NCBI RefSeq assembly: GCF_000828515.1 | Contig: NZ_AP010872.1 | Span: 629,222 to 693,221, forward strand | Source: Candidatus Ishikawaella capsulata Mpkobe | GTDB taxonomy: Bacteria > Pseudomonadota > Gammaproteobacteria > Enterobacterales > Enterobacteriaceae | DNA length: 64,000 nucleotides | Direction of reading: 5' to 3' | Shown: piece by piece, positions 50,854 to 62,332 of the stretch | Layout of the letters: every line of letters begins with the position of its first letter | Numbering within the stretch: the stretch's first letter is position 1 | Position numbers and translations under genes: made by a program | The notes under the pieces: model-generated | Told to the model about the DNA's origin: nothing | Seen by the model: the letters and a program-made list of their open reading frames with translations, nothing else | The model's database searches: none

Positions 50854-52551
50854 TCACATTGAAATACGTCGATAGGGACGATATTGGGGTATCCAAAAAA
50901 TTTTGGATATTTCTTGTGCTAGTGATTCTTCTGATGTTACTAATGCGACACCAGATCGTTGAGCTTCCTTACCTACTTCTATAGCAATGATTTTGGATAC
51001 ATTTTGAATATCTTTAAGTACTGGTAACACTGATCCTTGGCCATCCTTTACTAAAGGAGAACATTTAGCTAATGTTCGACTAGCAATTATCAACATAGAA
51101 TCTGTTATGCTGGTAGCACCAGAAGCAATTACTCCTAACCCAATTCCTGGAAAGATATAAGAATTATTACATTGAGCAATATTATATTCTCTACCATTCC
51201 AAATTACGGGCTGAAAAGGACTGCCAGTAGCAATTAAAGCGCCACCCTTAGTCCAGTGAATAATATCTAGAGGTAAGGCTTCCATACTAGAAGTTGGATT
51301 AGATAGTGGCATTATAATGGGATGTTTACAGTATTTATGCATTTCACTGATAATTTCTTTTGTAAAAAGTCCAGGTTGACCAGAAACACCTATTAAAATA
51401 TCTGGTTTGACATTACTAATTACTTCTAGTAATGTAATTGAATTACGGTTTACCTTCCAGGCTGTTATATTTTTACTTTTTTGCGCTAACATTTTTTGAA
51501 ATTTCAGTAAGTTTACTGATTTATCCGTTAATAAACCACAACGATCAACCATAAAAATTCTATTTCTGGCATCTTCTTCAGTTATTCCTTCAGATATCAT
51601 CTGAGCAATAATTTGTTCCGCTATACCACATCCAGCAGAACCTGCACCTAAAAATACTATTTTTTGCTGACATAAACGTTTACCAGCTGCAGCACTAGCA
51701 GCTATTAGTGTCCCAGAAGTAACCGCAGCAGTACCCTGAATGTCATCGTTAAAGCAACATATTTGATTACGATATTCTTCAAGTATGGGCATAGCATTTA
51801 TTTGAGAAAAATCTTCGAATTGTAAAAGCACTTTAGGCCAACGTTTTTTTACTGCTTGTATAAATTTATCAATAAATTTTTTATATTCTTCACCAGTAAC
51901 ACGTTGATGACGCCAGCCCATATATAATGGATCATTTAATAAATAATGATTGTTGGTACCAACATCTAATACTATTGCTAATGTATGAGCTGGGTTTATA
52001 CCACCACACGCCGTATATAGTGATAATTTGCCAATGGGAATACCCATACCACCTATACCTTGATCACCTAAACTGAGAATACGTTCCCCATCTGTTACTA
52101 CGATTACTTTTACATCTTGTCGACGAACATTACCTAATATAACATCTATCATGTCACGATTAGGATAAGAAATAAATATCCCCCGCGCACGGCGATATAT
52201 CTCAGAGAACTGTTCACAGGCTATGCCAACTGTTGGTGTATAAATAATAGGCATCATTTCTTCTAGGTGATTTTTTACTAAATGATAAAACAAAGTCTCA
52301 TTAGTATCTTGAATATTACGCAGATAAATATATTTATCATTATTAGTTTTAAAACTTTTGAACTGGCGCCAAGCACGTGTTGATTGTTCCTCAATAGTTT
52401 CTATTGCTTCAGGTAGTAAACCAGTAAGATTAAATTCTTGTCGTTCTCTATTAGAAAAAGCGCTACCTTTATTTAATAATGGAAATCCTAGCAGAACATC
52501 ACCAGTATAAGGTATATATAGGGGATCTTTATTCTCATAATCGAATAGCAT
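50854..52551 (-). CDS. maeA: NAD-dependent malic enzyme
   Basis: Oxidatively decarboxylates malate to pyruvate with NAD. The 565 residues equal E. coli MaeA (SfcA). VIYTPTVG-like [16 protein letters not shown], the catalytic [35 protein letters not shown] (metal ligands) and the Rossmann [13 protein letters not shown] are intact. It could supply pyruvate and NADH from malate; the fumarate-forming aspA begins at the right edge. Confidence 0.96.
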   Translation of the reverse strand: MLFDYENKDPLYIPYTGDVLLGFPLLNKGSAFSNRERQEFNLTGLLPEAIETIEEQSTRAWRQFKSFKTNNDKYIYLRNIQDTNETLFYHLVKNHLEEMMPIIYTPTVGIACEQFSEIYRRARGIFISYPNRDMIDVILGNVRRQDVKVIVVTDGERILSLGDQGIGGMGIPIGKLSLYTACGGINPAHTLAIVLDVGTNNHYLLNDPLYMGWRHQRVTGEEYKKFIDKFIQAVKKRWPKVLLQFEDFSQINAMPILEEYRNQICCFNDDIQGTAAVTSGTLIAASAAAGKRLCQQKIVFLGAGSAGCGIAEQIIAQMISEGITEEDARNRIFMVDRCGLLTDKSVNLLKFQKMLAQKSKNITAWKVNRNSITLLEVISNVKPDILIGVSGQPGLFTKEIISEMHKYCKHPIIMPLSNPTSSMEALPLDIIHWTKGGALIATGSPFQPVIWNGREYNIAQCNNSYIFPGIGLGVIASGATSITDSMLIIASRTLAKCSPLVKDGQGSVLPVLKDIQNVSKIIAIEVGKEAQRSGVALVTSEESLAQEISKIFWIPQYRPYRRISM

Positions 52552-52775
52552 GCAGTTTTCTCCAACTGATATATGTATAATAATAACTATAATCTTTATT
52601 AAAGACAGAATGTTAATTATCAGGACATATTTTAAATAAAGTATATTTATATTATTTTATATTTATGATAAATTGATTTTTACAACATAAAAAATGTTAA
52701 ATCATAACTAGAATAAATAGTATGGAAATGATACATATAAATTTATGTTATTGGTATAGCTATATTTAATGTTTC

Positions 52776-54437
52776 TTAATTATTGCCTTCATATTCTTCT
52801 TGAGATGCTTGTAATAACATATTAATTTTACTCATTTCTATACGTTTATAAAGATACCTAAATGGTATAATTTTATGATTAAGCAATGGTTTATGAATTG
52901 TATTCCATCTTAATTCAGTATTTAAAAAACACTCCACTTTTTTGCTTAAGCATGGTACTATCGGTTTTAACCAAGTGATAATTATTCTAAATAAATGAAT
53001 ACCCATTGAACAAACAGCATGCAAACGAGTAGAACTCTGTTCTTGTTTATAGATTCTCCAAGGTGCTTGTTCATCTATATAACGGTTGGCAATATCAGTT
53101 AAATTCATAATATTTCTTACTGCTAGATGATATTCCCTATTTTCTAAATATTTTCCAATACCTTCTGAAGAATCAATAAAATAATTATAAATATCAGCAT
53201 CAGCCATACTTGCTGATAATTTACATCTAAAGTATTTTTCGATAAAACTCGCACTGCGAGAAGCCAAATTAACAATTTTATTAACAATATCGCTGTTTAT
53301 ACGATAAACCAAATCTTCTAAATTTAAATTTATATCATCAATACGAGATGAGAGTTTAGTCGCATAATAATAACGTAAACTATCCGAATCGAAATACTTT
53401 AACCAAGTACTAGCTTTAATAAAAGTACCACGAGACTTTGACATTTTTGTACCATTAACATTAACATAACCATGTACAAATAAGTTATCCGGTTTACGAA
53501 AATTACTTCCGTGTAGTATTGCTGGCCAAAATAATCCATGAAAGTATATTATATCTTTGCCAATAAAATGATATAGTTCAGTATCTGAATCTTTTTTCCA
53601 GAATTCCTCAAAATCAATTGTTTGATTCTTATTGCACATATTCTTAAAAGCACTTATGTAACCTATTGGGGCATCTAACCAAACATAAAAATATTTACCT
53701 ATAGTATTTGGAATTTCAAAACCAAAATATGGAGCATCACGCGATATATCCCATTCTTGTAATTTCGAATCGAACCATTCTTGTATCTTATTTGCTACTT
53801 CTTCTTGTAGAATACCAGATCTAATCCATTGATATAGCATATCAGCAAAATAAGGTAAATCAAAAAAGAAATGTTCTGAACAGCGTATTTCTGGCGTTAC
53901 ATTTGACATCACTGACTTTGGTTCTATTAAATCTATTTGATTATATATTGCGCCACATACTTCACAATTATCACCATATTGATTGGTAGATTTACATTTT
54001 GGACACTTACCTTTTACAAAACGATCTGGTAGAAATATACCCTTCACAGAATCGTAAAGTTGCGAAATAATACGAGTCTTAATAAAACCATGTTTTTTTA
54101 AACGATTGTATATAAGCTCTGAAAAATATCGATTTTCCTTACTGTGAGTAGAATAGTAATTATCATAGCTAATATGAAAATTAGCAAAATCTCTCTGATG
54201 TTCCTTATTCATATCAATTATCATTTTTTCAGGTGAGATATTTAACTCTTGTGCTTTTAGCATAATTGGAGTACCATGAGCATCATCAGCACAAATAAAA
54301 TATACTTCATGGCCTCGCATCTTATGATAACGTACCCAAATATCTGCCTGAATATGTTCAAGTAGGTGCCCTATATGAATAGAACCATTTGCATATGGTA
54401 AAGCACATGTCACCATTATTTTTCTTAGTTGATTCAT
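52776..54437 (-). CDS. metG: Methionyl-tRNA synthetase, without C-terminal dimerisation domain
   Basis: Class I synthetase charging tRNA-Met. 553 residues; E. coli is 677. The class I HIGH motif is at 21-24, the zinc knuckle is [17 protein letters not shown], and KMSKS lies in [11 protein letters not shown]. The anticodon-binding helical domain is present. The C-terminal Arc1p-like tRNA-binding/dimerisation domain of about 120 residues is absent, as in monomeric bacterial MetG enzymes; core E. coli MetG of this size is active, so function is likely kept. Confidence 0.95.
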   Translation of the reverse strand: MNQLRKIMVTCALPYANGSIHIGHLLEHIQADIWVRYHKMRGHEVYFICADDAHGTPIMLKAQELNISPEKMIIDMNKEHQRDFANFHISYDNYYSTHSKENRYFSELIYNRLKKHGFIKTRIISQLYDSVKGIFLPDRFVKGKCPKCKSTNQYGDNCEVCGAIYNQIDLIEPKSVMSNVTPEIRCSEHFFFDLPYFADMLYQWIRSGILQEEVANKIQEWFDSKLQEWDISRDAPYFGFEIPNTIGKYFYVWLDAPIGYISAFKNMCNKNQTIDFEEFWKKDSDTELYHFIGKDIIYFHGLFWPAILHGSNFRKPDNLFVHGYVNVNGTKMSKSRGTFIKASTWLKYFDSDSLRYYYATKLSSRIDDINLNLEDLVYRINSDIVNKIVNLASRSASFIEKYFRCKLSASMADADIYNYFIDSSEGIGKYLENREYHLAVRNIMNLTDIANRYIDEQAPWRIYKQEQSSTRLHAVCSMGIHLFRIIITWLKPIVPCLSKKVECFLNTELRWNTIHKPLLNHKIIPFRYLYKRIEMSKINMLLQASQEEYEGNN

Positions 54438-54647
54438 GTTATATAATTTTTAGTTATTAAATATCTAATCGACAAATTAAATCTATTAATTGTCCTATCT
54501 TGTTGTACAGCACTATTGCTTTTTTAAAAAAGCATATGATATAATCAGTGGTGTGAATTATTCTCTATATTGCTTAAAGCATTCATGAGCATCCATCTAA
54601 AATATGTTAATAAAACATTTCATAAATAATTGTACGGAGATAATATA

Positions 54648-55211
54648 GTGTCTATCATCAATACAAAGATTAAACCTTTTTATAATATGGCTTTTAAAAG
54701 CAATGAATTTATTTCGATCAGTGAAAAAGATATAATAGGTAAGTGGAGTATTTTTTTTTTCTATCCGGCAGATTTTACCTTTGTGTGTCCAACGGAATTA
54801 GCAGATTTAGCAGATAATTATGAAGAGTTTAAAAAATTAAATGTAGATATTTATGCAGTTTCTACGGACACTCATTTTTCTCATAAAGCTTGGCATAATA
54901 CTTCAGAGATGATTAGTAGAGTTCAATACGCTATGATCGGTGATCCAACTGGTACATTAACTCGTAACTTTAATGTAATGCGTGAAATAGATGGATTAGC
55001 TGAACGTGGCACTTTTATATTAGACCCATATGGATTTATTCAAACTATAGAAATAACAGCTGAAGGCATTGGAAGAGATGCTTCTGATTTATTACGTAAA
55101 TTAAAAGCAGCTCAATATATTCATAAGCATCCAGGAGAAGTATGTCCAGCTAAGTGGAAATCAGGGCATGCTACCTTAGTACCATCATTGGATTTAGTTG
55201 GTAAAATATAA
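54648..55211 (+). CDS. ahpC: Alkyl hydroperoxide reductase, peroxiredoxin subunit
   Basis: Two-cysteine peroxiredoxin removing H2O2 and organic peroxides. The frame is open from TTG 54630, but GTG at 54648 lies eight bases after GGAG and gives [10 protein letters not shown] and 187 residues, the E. coli length. Peroxidatic C47 in FTFVCPTE and resolving C166 in GEVCPAKW are intact. AhpF, its reductase, normally follows; here a tRNA-Asn gene and the putA remnant follow, so electrons must come from elsewhere. Confidence 0.96.
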   Translation: MSIINTKIKPFYNMAFKSNEFISISEKDIIGKWSIFFFYPADFTFVCPTELADLADNYEEFKKLNVDIYAVSTDTHFSHKAWHNTSEMISRVQYAMIGDPTGTLTRNFNVMREIDGLAERGTFILDPYGFIQTIEITAEGIGRDASDLLRKLKAAQYIHKHPGEVCPAKWKSGHATLVPSLDLVGKI

Positions 55212-55258
55212 TTAATATACTGTAAATAATATTTTACTCATTCTCTCGATAATCACAT

Positions 55259-55334
55259 TGGCTCCTCTGACTGGGGTCGAACCAGTGACATACGGATTAA
55301 CAGTCCGCCGTTCTACCAACTGAACTACAGAGGA
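55259..55334 (-). tRNA. tRNA-Asn (GUU)
   Basis: Anticodon GTT in ACTGTTAAT; acceptor TCCTCTG/CAGAGGA perfect; almost identical to E. coli asnT. The 3' GCCA is encoded, unlike five other tRNAs in this window. Confidence 0.96.
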
Positions 55335-55443
55335 GTAAATATTAGTATTTATATAATACCGACTTATGAGTAATTTGTCAAAGTTATTTTTTCAGATAAT
55401 TATCTAGACAAATTACTTTAAGGTAATCAGATTTTATTTATAA

Positions 55444-56470
55444 TTATAATATTAAATTAATAGCACTTGAACGATTAGCTGCTAATTGCATTAAAACATC
55501 TTGTTCTTTAAAAGTATACGATATGATATCTTGGTAAGAAAAATATTCTATTGCACCAATAGGCCCAGGTAATAATCGAATTATTCCGCTTAATGAAAGT
55601 TCGTAACTATTGCAAATAGCCAGTAAGGTTTATCTTTATATTGATGAGGTTATATTAAAATCCTATGAATGTTTGGATTAACTACATGTTCTAAACATTG
55701 ACGTTATAATGTTAAAAATACCGCATTATCTGCACTCGCAGGATAGTAAACGATATAATTATCCTGCTTTTGGCCCAGTTCCAGAAAGACCTTCCAGACC
55801 AAAACGTTAAACCTCTATTCTCCAACACTATTACGAGTCACATAAATATTTCCTATATTGGTTTTATTATTTACTTGTATAATAGTTAGTTTCATTTATA
55901 CGACTATGTATATCCAGCTGAGTTTATCTCATTCATTAATTTTTGCAATTTTGCAAATGAAAATATTAAAATATGTAAAACTGGAAAAATATTTCTTTAT
56001 CTAAATCACTCACTTCGCTTATTTCAATTATGGTAGGTAGTACCACTACCTATTCATTCCTTACTATCTGGCAAATTATCATGTAGGGGTTGATAAACTT
56101 TAAAACATTTTTTAAGCATTATTTGAATGTGATCTTCTATATTGCTTTTTGCTGAAATATCAATTACTAGACCTATATCTACAACACTAAGATATTCTGG
56201 GTTACCTCTACAGTATTCTAACAAAGCTCCTATTAACATTTTTCTTGTATACATAATCGTAGCGCTGAACAACACACACTATCAAATCTGAAGTAAGAAT
56301 ATATACCACTTGTTCAGTAAAGTAAGTGCTGATTAATCTAAAATCATAGCATTCAAACCTTCGGTTTCAGCAATTAGTGGTATTGGATATCCTTGTGCAT
56401 CCAGACGATTAGCTAGATTGTGGTATTTTGCTTTAAGCAGTTTTTGCTGCAAAAAATCTCTACTTTAAGT
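55444..56470 (-). pseudogene. putA: Decayed proline dehydrogenase/P5C dehydrogenase (putA)
   Basis: Remnant of the C-terminal half of bifunctional PutA, read on the minus strand in shifting frames. In order: LANRLDAQGYPIPLIAETEG then LNAMILD near 56350-56440, ALTEQVV, an open stretch 56054-56275 with LLEYCRGNPEYLSVVDIG and AKSNIEDHIQIMLKK (compare VGNPDRLSTDIGPVIDAEAKQNIDRHIQAM), NIGNIYVTRNSVG, GLEGLSGTGPKAG near 55790, and IIRLLPGPIG with DVLMQLAANRSSAINLIL to a stop at 55444. The proline dehydrogenase half is not recognisable. The 73-codon open frame is debris. Confidence 0.88.
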
Positions 56471-56960
56471 TGCCAATAGTTGATATATTCTCGATAGATT
56501 ACAGAATATTTCTATTAAAGATAGATAAAAATATAGGTAGTACGCAATGGTATTATTAGTATTACTTAAATATCAAGATTGCTTATTATAAAATCATCTG
56601 GTACTTGGCTTCGTTAGTAAGTTATGCGTGGGCTAGCCAATTATACATATACTGGAAACGTATGACCTGGAGGGTATTTACTGGAACATTTCCTATTTTA
56701 ATTTGGAAACAATATTAGTTATTAAATATCTATAAAATAATTACAATATTTTTATTATATATTGTTGCGTAAGCATTATGAATAAATAGGATAGTCTTCC
56801 ACCATCAGATATGATATAAAAAATATGGTAATTAAATAAGATACTCACTCAGTTCAACTTGGTATTGAATTGGTTATAAAACAGTAAATTTTACTAATAT
56901 AATATTCTAAATTAGATTTAATCAGCATAAATATTGCTATGTTACTGAATTATATAATCA
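56471..56960. other. Eroded gap upstream of the putA remnant
   Basis: Probably the further decayed middle of putA, judging by position, but no segment could be matched with confidence. No RNA gene or strong hairpin. Confidence 0.4.
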
Positions 56961-57048
56961 TGGTGGTGAGGATGGGATTCGAACCCATGATACGTCACCA
57001 TATACACGCTTTCCAGGCGTGTTCCTTAAACCACTCGGACACCTCACC
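56961..57048 (-). tRNA. tRNA-Ser (GGA)
   Basis: Class II tRNA, anticodon GGA in CTGGAAA; acceptor GGTGAGG/CCTCACC perfect; matches E. coli serW/serX. The 3' ACCA is encoded. E. coli serX lies in the same chromosomal neighbourhood as putA. Confidence 0.95.
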
Positions 57049-57154
57049 TATATCTTATTCTTCACGAGAACAACTACTACATAGTAGTTGATATAAATAA
57101 TTACTATAAGATATTATTAATCATAAAGTTGGAAATAGCTATTTTTATTTACAT

Positions 57155-58885
57155 CTACATGTTTTTTACTACATTAATACCCAGTGTATCCAGACCCTTG
57201 GTCAAGGTTTTTACAGTGAGTGCAGCAATCTTTAATCTGCTTTGACGTATACTATTATCTTCAGCAGATAAAATAGGACATTTTTCATAAAAAAGCGAAA
57301 AAAGTTCAGCTAATTCATATAGATAATTACACATAATATGTGGAGTACCATCTTTTCCTACTTGAACTAAAATTTCTTCAAATTGAATAAGACGAGTGAC
57401 TAAACTTATTTCATATTTAGTATCAAGAAAGACTTTTCCTGTAATATTATCTATTTCAATTTTTGCTTTTCGAAATAACGAAAATATACGCGTACATGCA
57501 TATTGTAAGTAAGGGGCTGTATTTCCTTCAAAAGAAATCATATTGTCCCAATTAAAACGATAATCAGTTGTGCGATTTTTACAGAGTTCAGCATATTTTA
57601 TTGCACTAATTCCTAATATTTCCGCTAATTTTTTTAATTTTTTTTCTGTCATGTTAATATTTTTTTTTCTAAGCAAGATTAATGCTCGTTCATAGGCTTC
57701 GTCAAGCAAATCAGATAATCTGATTGTACTACCACTACGAGTTTTAAAGGGACGTCCATCTTTACTTAAAACCATACCTATAGAGTGATGCTCTAAAGAA
57801 ACATTTTCTGGAACATAACCAGCTTTTCGGACAATATCCCATGTTTGCATAAAATGTTGATGTTGACGTGAATCTACATAGTATAAAATACGATCTGCTT
57901 TGAATTTTTCGTATCTATATTTAGCACATGCTATATCCGTTGTTGTATAAAGATAGGCACCATCTTGTTTTTGAATAATAACTCCCATTTGCTGGCCTTC
58001 TTTATTTTTTACATCTTCCAGTAAAACAATAACAGCACCTGCATGTTTTGTAGCTATCCCTTTCTGTATTAAATCGGAAATAATATCAGGTAACATATCT
58101 TGGTATAGACTTTCTCCCATGATATTTTTAGATGTTAAACTTACATTAAGTCGATCATAAATTTTTTGATTTTGTTGCATAGTAATATATATCATTTTTT
58201 TCCATATACATATGCAATCTGCATCTCCTTTTTGTAAGAGCACAACATAATTGCGTGCACTTTTGGCAAATTTTTCATCTTTATCATAAAAATCTTTTGC
58301 GCAACGGTACAAGTATTCTAAATTTTCTAAAGAAAAATTTTCAAAATATTGAATTTTATTATGTTTAATATAAGCTATTAACATCCCAAATTGGGTGCCC
58401 CAATCTCCTACATGATTGACCCGAATAACATTATGACCTAGAAAAGATAAAGTACGTGAGACAGCATCTCCAATTAAAGTAGAACGTAAGTGACCAACAT
58501 GCATTTGTTTAGCTATATTAGGAGAAGAATAATCTATTACGATAGTTTGATGATGTGTAGAGTCAATACCTAAATATGGTTTTTTAAGAGCATAATATAT
58601 TTGCTGAACCAACCAAGTAGGCTTGAGAAAAATGTTAATGAAACCTGGATGGGCGATTTCTACTTTCTTGGCTATATAATTAAGATTAAGATTAGTAACT
58701 ACTTCTCTTGCTAATTGATAAGGTGCTTTTTTCAGCTTTTTTGCTATTGCAATAATACCGTTAAATTGATAATCACCAAATTTTGGATTATTACAATAAT
58801 TTACTTCTGATATATAATCAGTTTTTATACCAGTTAAAAACATTGCTTTCTGAATTTCTTGGGAAAGAACATATTTAATATTCAA
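57155..58885 (-). CDS. argS: Arginyl-tRNA synthetase
   Basis: Class I synthetase charging tRNA-Arg. 576 residues (E. coli 577). The HIGH-like motif is MHVGHLRSTLIGDA (about 130-143), preceded by the VIDYSSPNIAKQ signature. The C-terminal helical anticodon domain (FSLFYEKCPIL region) ends in LGINVVKNM. The enzyme normally lacks a canonical KMSKS; SKDGRPFKTRSG is in its place. No anomalies. Confidence 0.96.
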   Translation of the reverse strand: MNIKYVLSQEIQKAMFLTGIKTDYISEVNYCNNPKFGDYQFNGIIAIAKKLKKAPYQLAREVVTNLNLNYIAKKVEIAHPGFINIFLKPTWLVQQIYYALKKPYLGIDSTHHQTIVIDYSSPNIAKQMHVGHLRSTLIGDAVSRTLSFLGHNVIRVNHVGDWGTQFGMLIAYIKHNKIQYFENFSLENLEYLYRCAKDFYDKDEKFAKSARNYVVLLQKGDADCICIWKKMIYITMQQNQKIYDRLNVSLTSKNIMGESLYQDMLPDIISDLIQKGIATKHAGAVIVLLEDVKNKEGQQMGVIIQKQDGAYLYTTTDIACAKYRYEKFKADRILYYVDSRQHQHFMQTWDIVRKAGYVPENVSLEHHSIGMVLSKDGRPFKTRSGSTIRLSDLLDEAYERALILLRKKNINMTEKKLKKLAEILGISAIKYAELCKNRTTDYRFNWDNMISFEGNTAPYLQYACTRIFSLFRKAKIEIDNITGKVFLDTKYEISLVTRLIQFEEILVQVGKDGTPHIMCNYLYELAELFSLFYEKCPILSAEDNSIRQSRLKIAALTVKTLTKGLDTLGINVVKNM

Positions 58886-59059
58886 TTAACTACCTGTATG
58901 TGATATAATATATACGAATTTTGTATATGATCAGTAACATATTTTTATAAATACTAATGAGTAAAGACTTAGTTTTACTTAATTTAAACTTATAATAATT
59001 AATTTTTATTTAAAGTGTATTAGCTATAAATACCGCTCTAATCTGTGTGAGCTAACCTT
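58886..59059. other. Upstream region of argS
   Basis: AT-rich leader and spacer with no recognisable gene. The argS promoter should lie here on the minus strand. Confidence 0.35.
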
Positions 59060-59260
59060 TTACCTTTTTAATAAGTGTGCTAATCAAGCTAGTACTACGT
59101 TGTTAGAACAGTTAACCATTGTTATATTAACAACACCATATTTTTCTAATCAATTTTTAAGCGTAGTGCAGAAATAAGGTGCGTTTTTTCCAATAATAAC
59201 GCCATTCAGAATTAATACTGTGAAGTAAAAATGATTCTTTAAGCTAAGCTATTAATAATT
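59060..59260 (-). pseudogene. cmoB: Probable decayed tRNA U34 carboxymethyltransferase (cmoB)
   Basis: Minus-strand reading near 59170-59235 gives SFLLHSINSEWRYYWKKRTL, which resembles the CmoB stretch FSLYGVNIDTEWRSDWKW. It lies downstream of the cmoA remnant on the same strand, the E. coli order cmoA-cmoB. Only this segment is convincing, and it is followed by stops. Confidence 0.5.
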
Positions 59261-59384
59261 ACTGGTAAAAAGTTTACACTTTTCTGCTATAAATTAAAGT
59301 ATTTATGAAACTTTATATTGTGTTATCTCTGTAATAGTTTAAGTCAACTATGCAGGCGACTCATTGCAATATGAGCATATATTT

Positions 59385-59890
59385 TAGAAATTAATGATTT
59401 AAATGCAATAAGGGAATCGAAATTCAGACATTGAAACCACAGTTCTATATTGGAAAAACCTGTGGCTCTTAAATGGGATTTATTGGTTTATATGCTGTTA
59501 GTTAACATAACATTTAAAAAATTTTTGCTTTTTAATGAATCTATAAATCACTATCACCATTAGCACGTTTAAAATACTAATGCATATCAATAATTTTATG
59601 AAAAACTAATACACCACCCTTACTTAAACCATGCCAAATTTTACGTACTAATCTTAAGCGTTTTTTTCTCTCTAAAAACTGTCAGGTAAAATTTAATACA
59701 ACCAAGTAAGTATTATTAATAGAAATATAATTATTTGGTTTAACAAATTGCTTGCTAATATGCCTAGCATAGAAATCATATTAGACGAACGTTTTACTAT
59801 ATAGGGAAATACAGCTACTTATTCATTAAATACCCAAACTCCTCACTTAGTTATAATGTATAACGGTGAAACATAGTAATATACTATATA
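59385..59890 (-). pseudogene. cmoA: Decayed carboxy-S-adenosylmethionine synthase (cmoA)
   Basis: Minus-strand remnant. In order: GVWVFNE then VFPYIVKRSSNMISMLGILAS (compare [24 protein letters not shown]) near 59770-59860, a deletion of the SAM-binding loop, LVVLNFT-QFLE near 59690, GLSKGGVLVFHKI, YFKRANGDSDL, and LWFQCLNFDSLIAFK near 59390-59430. The pieces are collinear with CmoA over its whole length with stops and frame changes. cmo5U34 modification of tRNA is thus lost. Confidence 0.85.
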
Positions 59891-59992
59891 TAAATAATCA
59901 TCTTCTTACAAAGAAGGAAGTTAATATTTTTATAGATTTAACTAATAAGTTAATAATGTATATAAATTAGTAATTGATAATAAGGATAGTAC

Positions 59993-61747
59993 ATGCGAAC
60001 AGAATTTTGTGGAAATATATTTACATCTATGATAAATCAGGAGGTGACTCTTTGTGGATGGGTGAATAGTCATCGTAATCTAGGTAAATTAATATTTATT
60101 GATCTGCGTGATATAGAAGGTATTGTACAAGTATGTTTTGATTCTAATTGTACAGATTTATTTGCCCTCGCTGGGGAACTGCGTAATGAATTTTGTGTTC
60201 AAATTAAGGGAATTGTAAGAGCTAGAGAAGAAAAAAATAAAAATTTAAGCATGAGGACAGGTGAGATAGAAATCTGTGCTACGAATTTAATTATTTTCAA
60301 TTCTGCGGAACCTCTACCTATTGATATTAAACAAAAAAACTCTGAAGAAACTCGTCTTAAATATCGTTATCTTGATTTACGTTGTCCTGATATGATACAA
60401 CGTTTAAAGCAACGAGCAAAAATTACTAGTTTTATTCGTAATTTTATGGATCAACAAGGTTTTTTAGATATTGAAACACCTATATTAAACAAAGCAACTC
60501 CCGAAGGAGCTAGAGATTATTTAGTTCCTAGTAGGATCCATAAAAAAAAATTTTATGCTTTACCTCAATCTCCTCAATTATTTAAACAGTTACTTATGAT
60601 CTCTGGTTTTGATAAATACTATCAAATTGTAAAATGTTTTCGTGATGAAGATTTACGAGCAGATCGTCAACCGGAATTTACTCAAATTGATGTAGAAACA
60701 TCTTTTATGACAGCTAAACAGTTACGAGAAATAATGGAAAATTTGATTCGTGACCTGTGGATCAATATAAAAGGAATAGATCCTGGTAGTTTTTCGGAGA
60801 TTACGTTTAAAGATGCTATGTGTCGGTATGGTTCTGACCAACCAGATTTACGAAATCCTCTAGAATTAGTTGATATAAAAGATTTACTAAATACAGTAGA
60901 ATCTAAATTTTTATTAAACAATATAAACTATTCACAAGCCAGAGTAGCTGTTTTAAAAATTCCCAATGGAGCTAAGATCAGTAGAAAACAAATAGATACA
61001 TATACAAAATTTGTAGCAAATTATGGACTAAAACGTTTATTTTGGATGAAAATTAACCTAAACTCGCATGGAATAAATAACATCAACGGGTCGCTAGTTA
61101 AAAATTTAGATGTTAATACGGTACAATATATTATAAATAGAACTAAAGCCCAGAATGGAGATATTATTTTTTTAAGTGCTAATGTAGAAAAAATAGTCAC
61201 AGAGGCATTAGGTGCACTTCGTATCAAGATAGGGAATGACTTGAATATAACTAATAAAAATATTTATGCTCTAACTTGGATTATTGATTTTCCCTTGTTT
61301 GAACAGAATAGTGCAGGAATAATAACTACTATGCACCATCCTTTTACATCACCTTGTAATATTTTAGTAGAAGATTTAATTAAATCTCCTTTATCTGTCA
61401 TTGCTAATGCTTACGATATGGTAATTAATGGATATGAAGTAGGTGGTGGCTCAGTAAGAATTAATAATACAAAAATGCAGAAAACCATTTTCGATGTTTT
61501 AGGTATGACTGAATTAGAACAAAAAGAAAAATTTGGTTTTTTTTTAGATGCATTAAAATTTGGCACTCCTCCACATGCCGGTTTTGCATTTGGTCTGGAT
61601 CGTATAACCATGTTATTAACAGATACTAATAATATTCGTGATGTTATTGCTTTTCCTAAAAGTACCAATGCATCATGTTTAATGACTAATTCGCCAGATT
61701 TCATTGATGCTGCAATATTAAATGATTTATCTATCAAAAATATTTAA
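59993..61747 (+). CDS. aspS: Aspartyl-tRNA synthetase
   Basis: Class IIb synthetase charging tRNA-Asp. 584 residues (E. coli 590). An N-terminal OB-fold ([23 protein letters not shown] region), catalytic core with [20 protein letters not shown] (motif 2), the bacterial GAD insertion (about 280-410) and motif 3 in [14 protein letters not shown] are visible. In E. coli nudB and yebC separate aspS from ruvC; both are deleted, leaving 53 bases. Confidence 0.97.
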   Translation: MRTEFCGNIFTSMINQEVTLCGWVNSHRNLGKLIFIDLRDIEGIVQVCFDSNCTDLFALAGELRNEFCVQIKGIVRAREEKNKNLSMRTGEIEICATNLIIFNSAEPLPIDIKQKNSEETRLKYRYLDLRCPDMIQRLKQRAKITSFIRNFMDQQGFLDIETPILNKATPEGARDYLVPSRIHKKKFYALPQSPQLFKQLLMISGFDKYYQIVKCFRDEDLRADRQPEFTQIDVETSFMTAKQLREIMENLIRDLWINIKGIDPGSFSEITFKDAMCRYGSDQPDLRNPLELVDIKDLLNTVESKFLLNNINYSQARVAVLKIPNGAKISRKQIDTYTKFVANYGLKRLFWMKINLNSHGINNINGSLVKNLDVNTVQYIINRTKAQNGDIIFLSANVEKIVTEALGALRIKIGNDLNITNKNIYALTWIIDFPLFEQNSAGIITTMHHPFTSPCNILVEDLIKSPLSVIANAYDMVINGYEVGGGSVRINNTKMQKTIFDVLGMTELEQKEKFGFFLDALKFGTPPHAGFAFGLDRITMLLTDTNNIRDVIAFPKSTNASCLMTNSPDFIDAAILNDLSIKNI

Positions 61748-61800
61748 ATATAATAAAAGTATTATTTATTAATAATCTAATATAAACATATTATAATTAT

Positions 61801-62280
61801 ATGACAATAATTCTTGGAATTGATCCTGGTTTAAGAATAACTGGTTATGGTGTTATCTGTAAATACCACGACCAATTAAGCTATCTTAACAGCGGGAATA
61901 TTCGCACTGACACAGCAGCAGATTTATCTGTTCGTCTCCAACTGATTTATAAAGGTATTACAGACATTATCAAGCGATATTCTCCAGATTCTGTGGCTAT
62001 AGAGCAGATTTTTATAGCTAAGAATTTCAATTCAGCTATGAAATTAAGCCATGCTCGTGGAGCCGCATTATCTGCAATAGCAAATTTAGGATTACCAGTA
62101 TTTGAGTATGCCGCACGTAAAGTAAAACATACAGTTGTAGGAGTGGGTAATGCAGATAAAAGACAAGTACAATATATGGTATGTACTCTTATGAATCTCC
62201 AAATAAAAATACCCCAAGATGCGGCTGATGCATTAGCTATTGCTATTACTCACTGTTATTGTAATATGAAAAATTCATAA
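61801..62280 (+). CDS. ruvC: Holliday junction resolvase RuvC
   Basis: Endonuclease resolving Holliday junctions. 159 residues (E. coli 173), lacking about 14 basic residues at the C-terminus. Catalytic acids D8 (LGIDPGL), E68 (AIEQIF), D140 and D143 (DAADALA) are intact. ruvA and ruvB, which follow in E. coli, are not present here; yohD follows on the other strand. RuvAB may lie elsewhere, but local synteny is broken. Confidence 0.94.
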   Translation: MTIILGIDPGLRITGYGVICKYHDQLSYLNSGNIRTDTAADLSVRLQLIYKGITDIIKRYSPDSVAIEQIFIAKNFNSAMKLSHARGAALSAIANLGLPVFEYAARKVKHTVVGVGNADKRQVQYMVCTLMNLQIKIPQDAADALAIAITHCYCNMKNS

Positions 62281-62332
62281 AATATGATGAATAGATTAAA
62301 TCTTGTATCATTATGACAAAAGTTTAATATGT

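Noticed and set aside
56054-56275. 73-codon open frame as a hypothetical gene
   Set aside because: It aligns with an internal segment of PutA and continues in other frames on both sides.
59080-59160. Repeated GTTAAC-type motifs as an origin or binding array
   Set aside because: Only a few loose copies in AT-rich sequence; no DnaA-box clustering.
61411-61737. Minus-strand 108-codon frame opposite aspS
   Set aside because: Shadow of aspS catalytic-domain codons.
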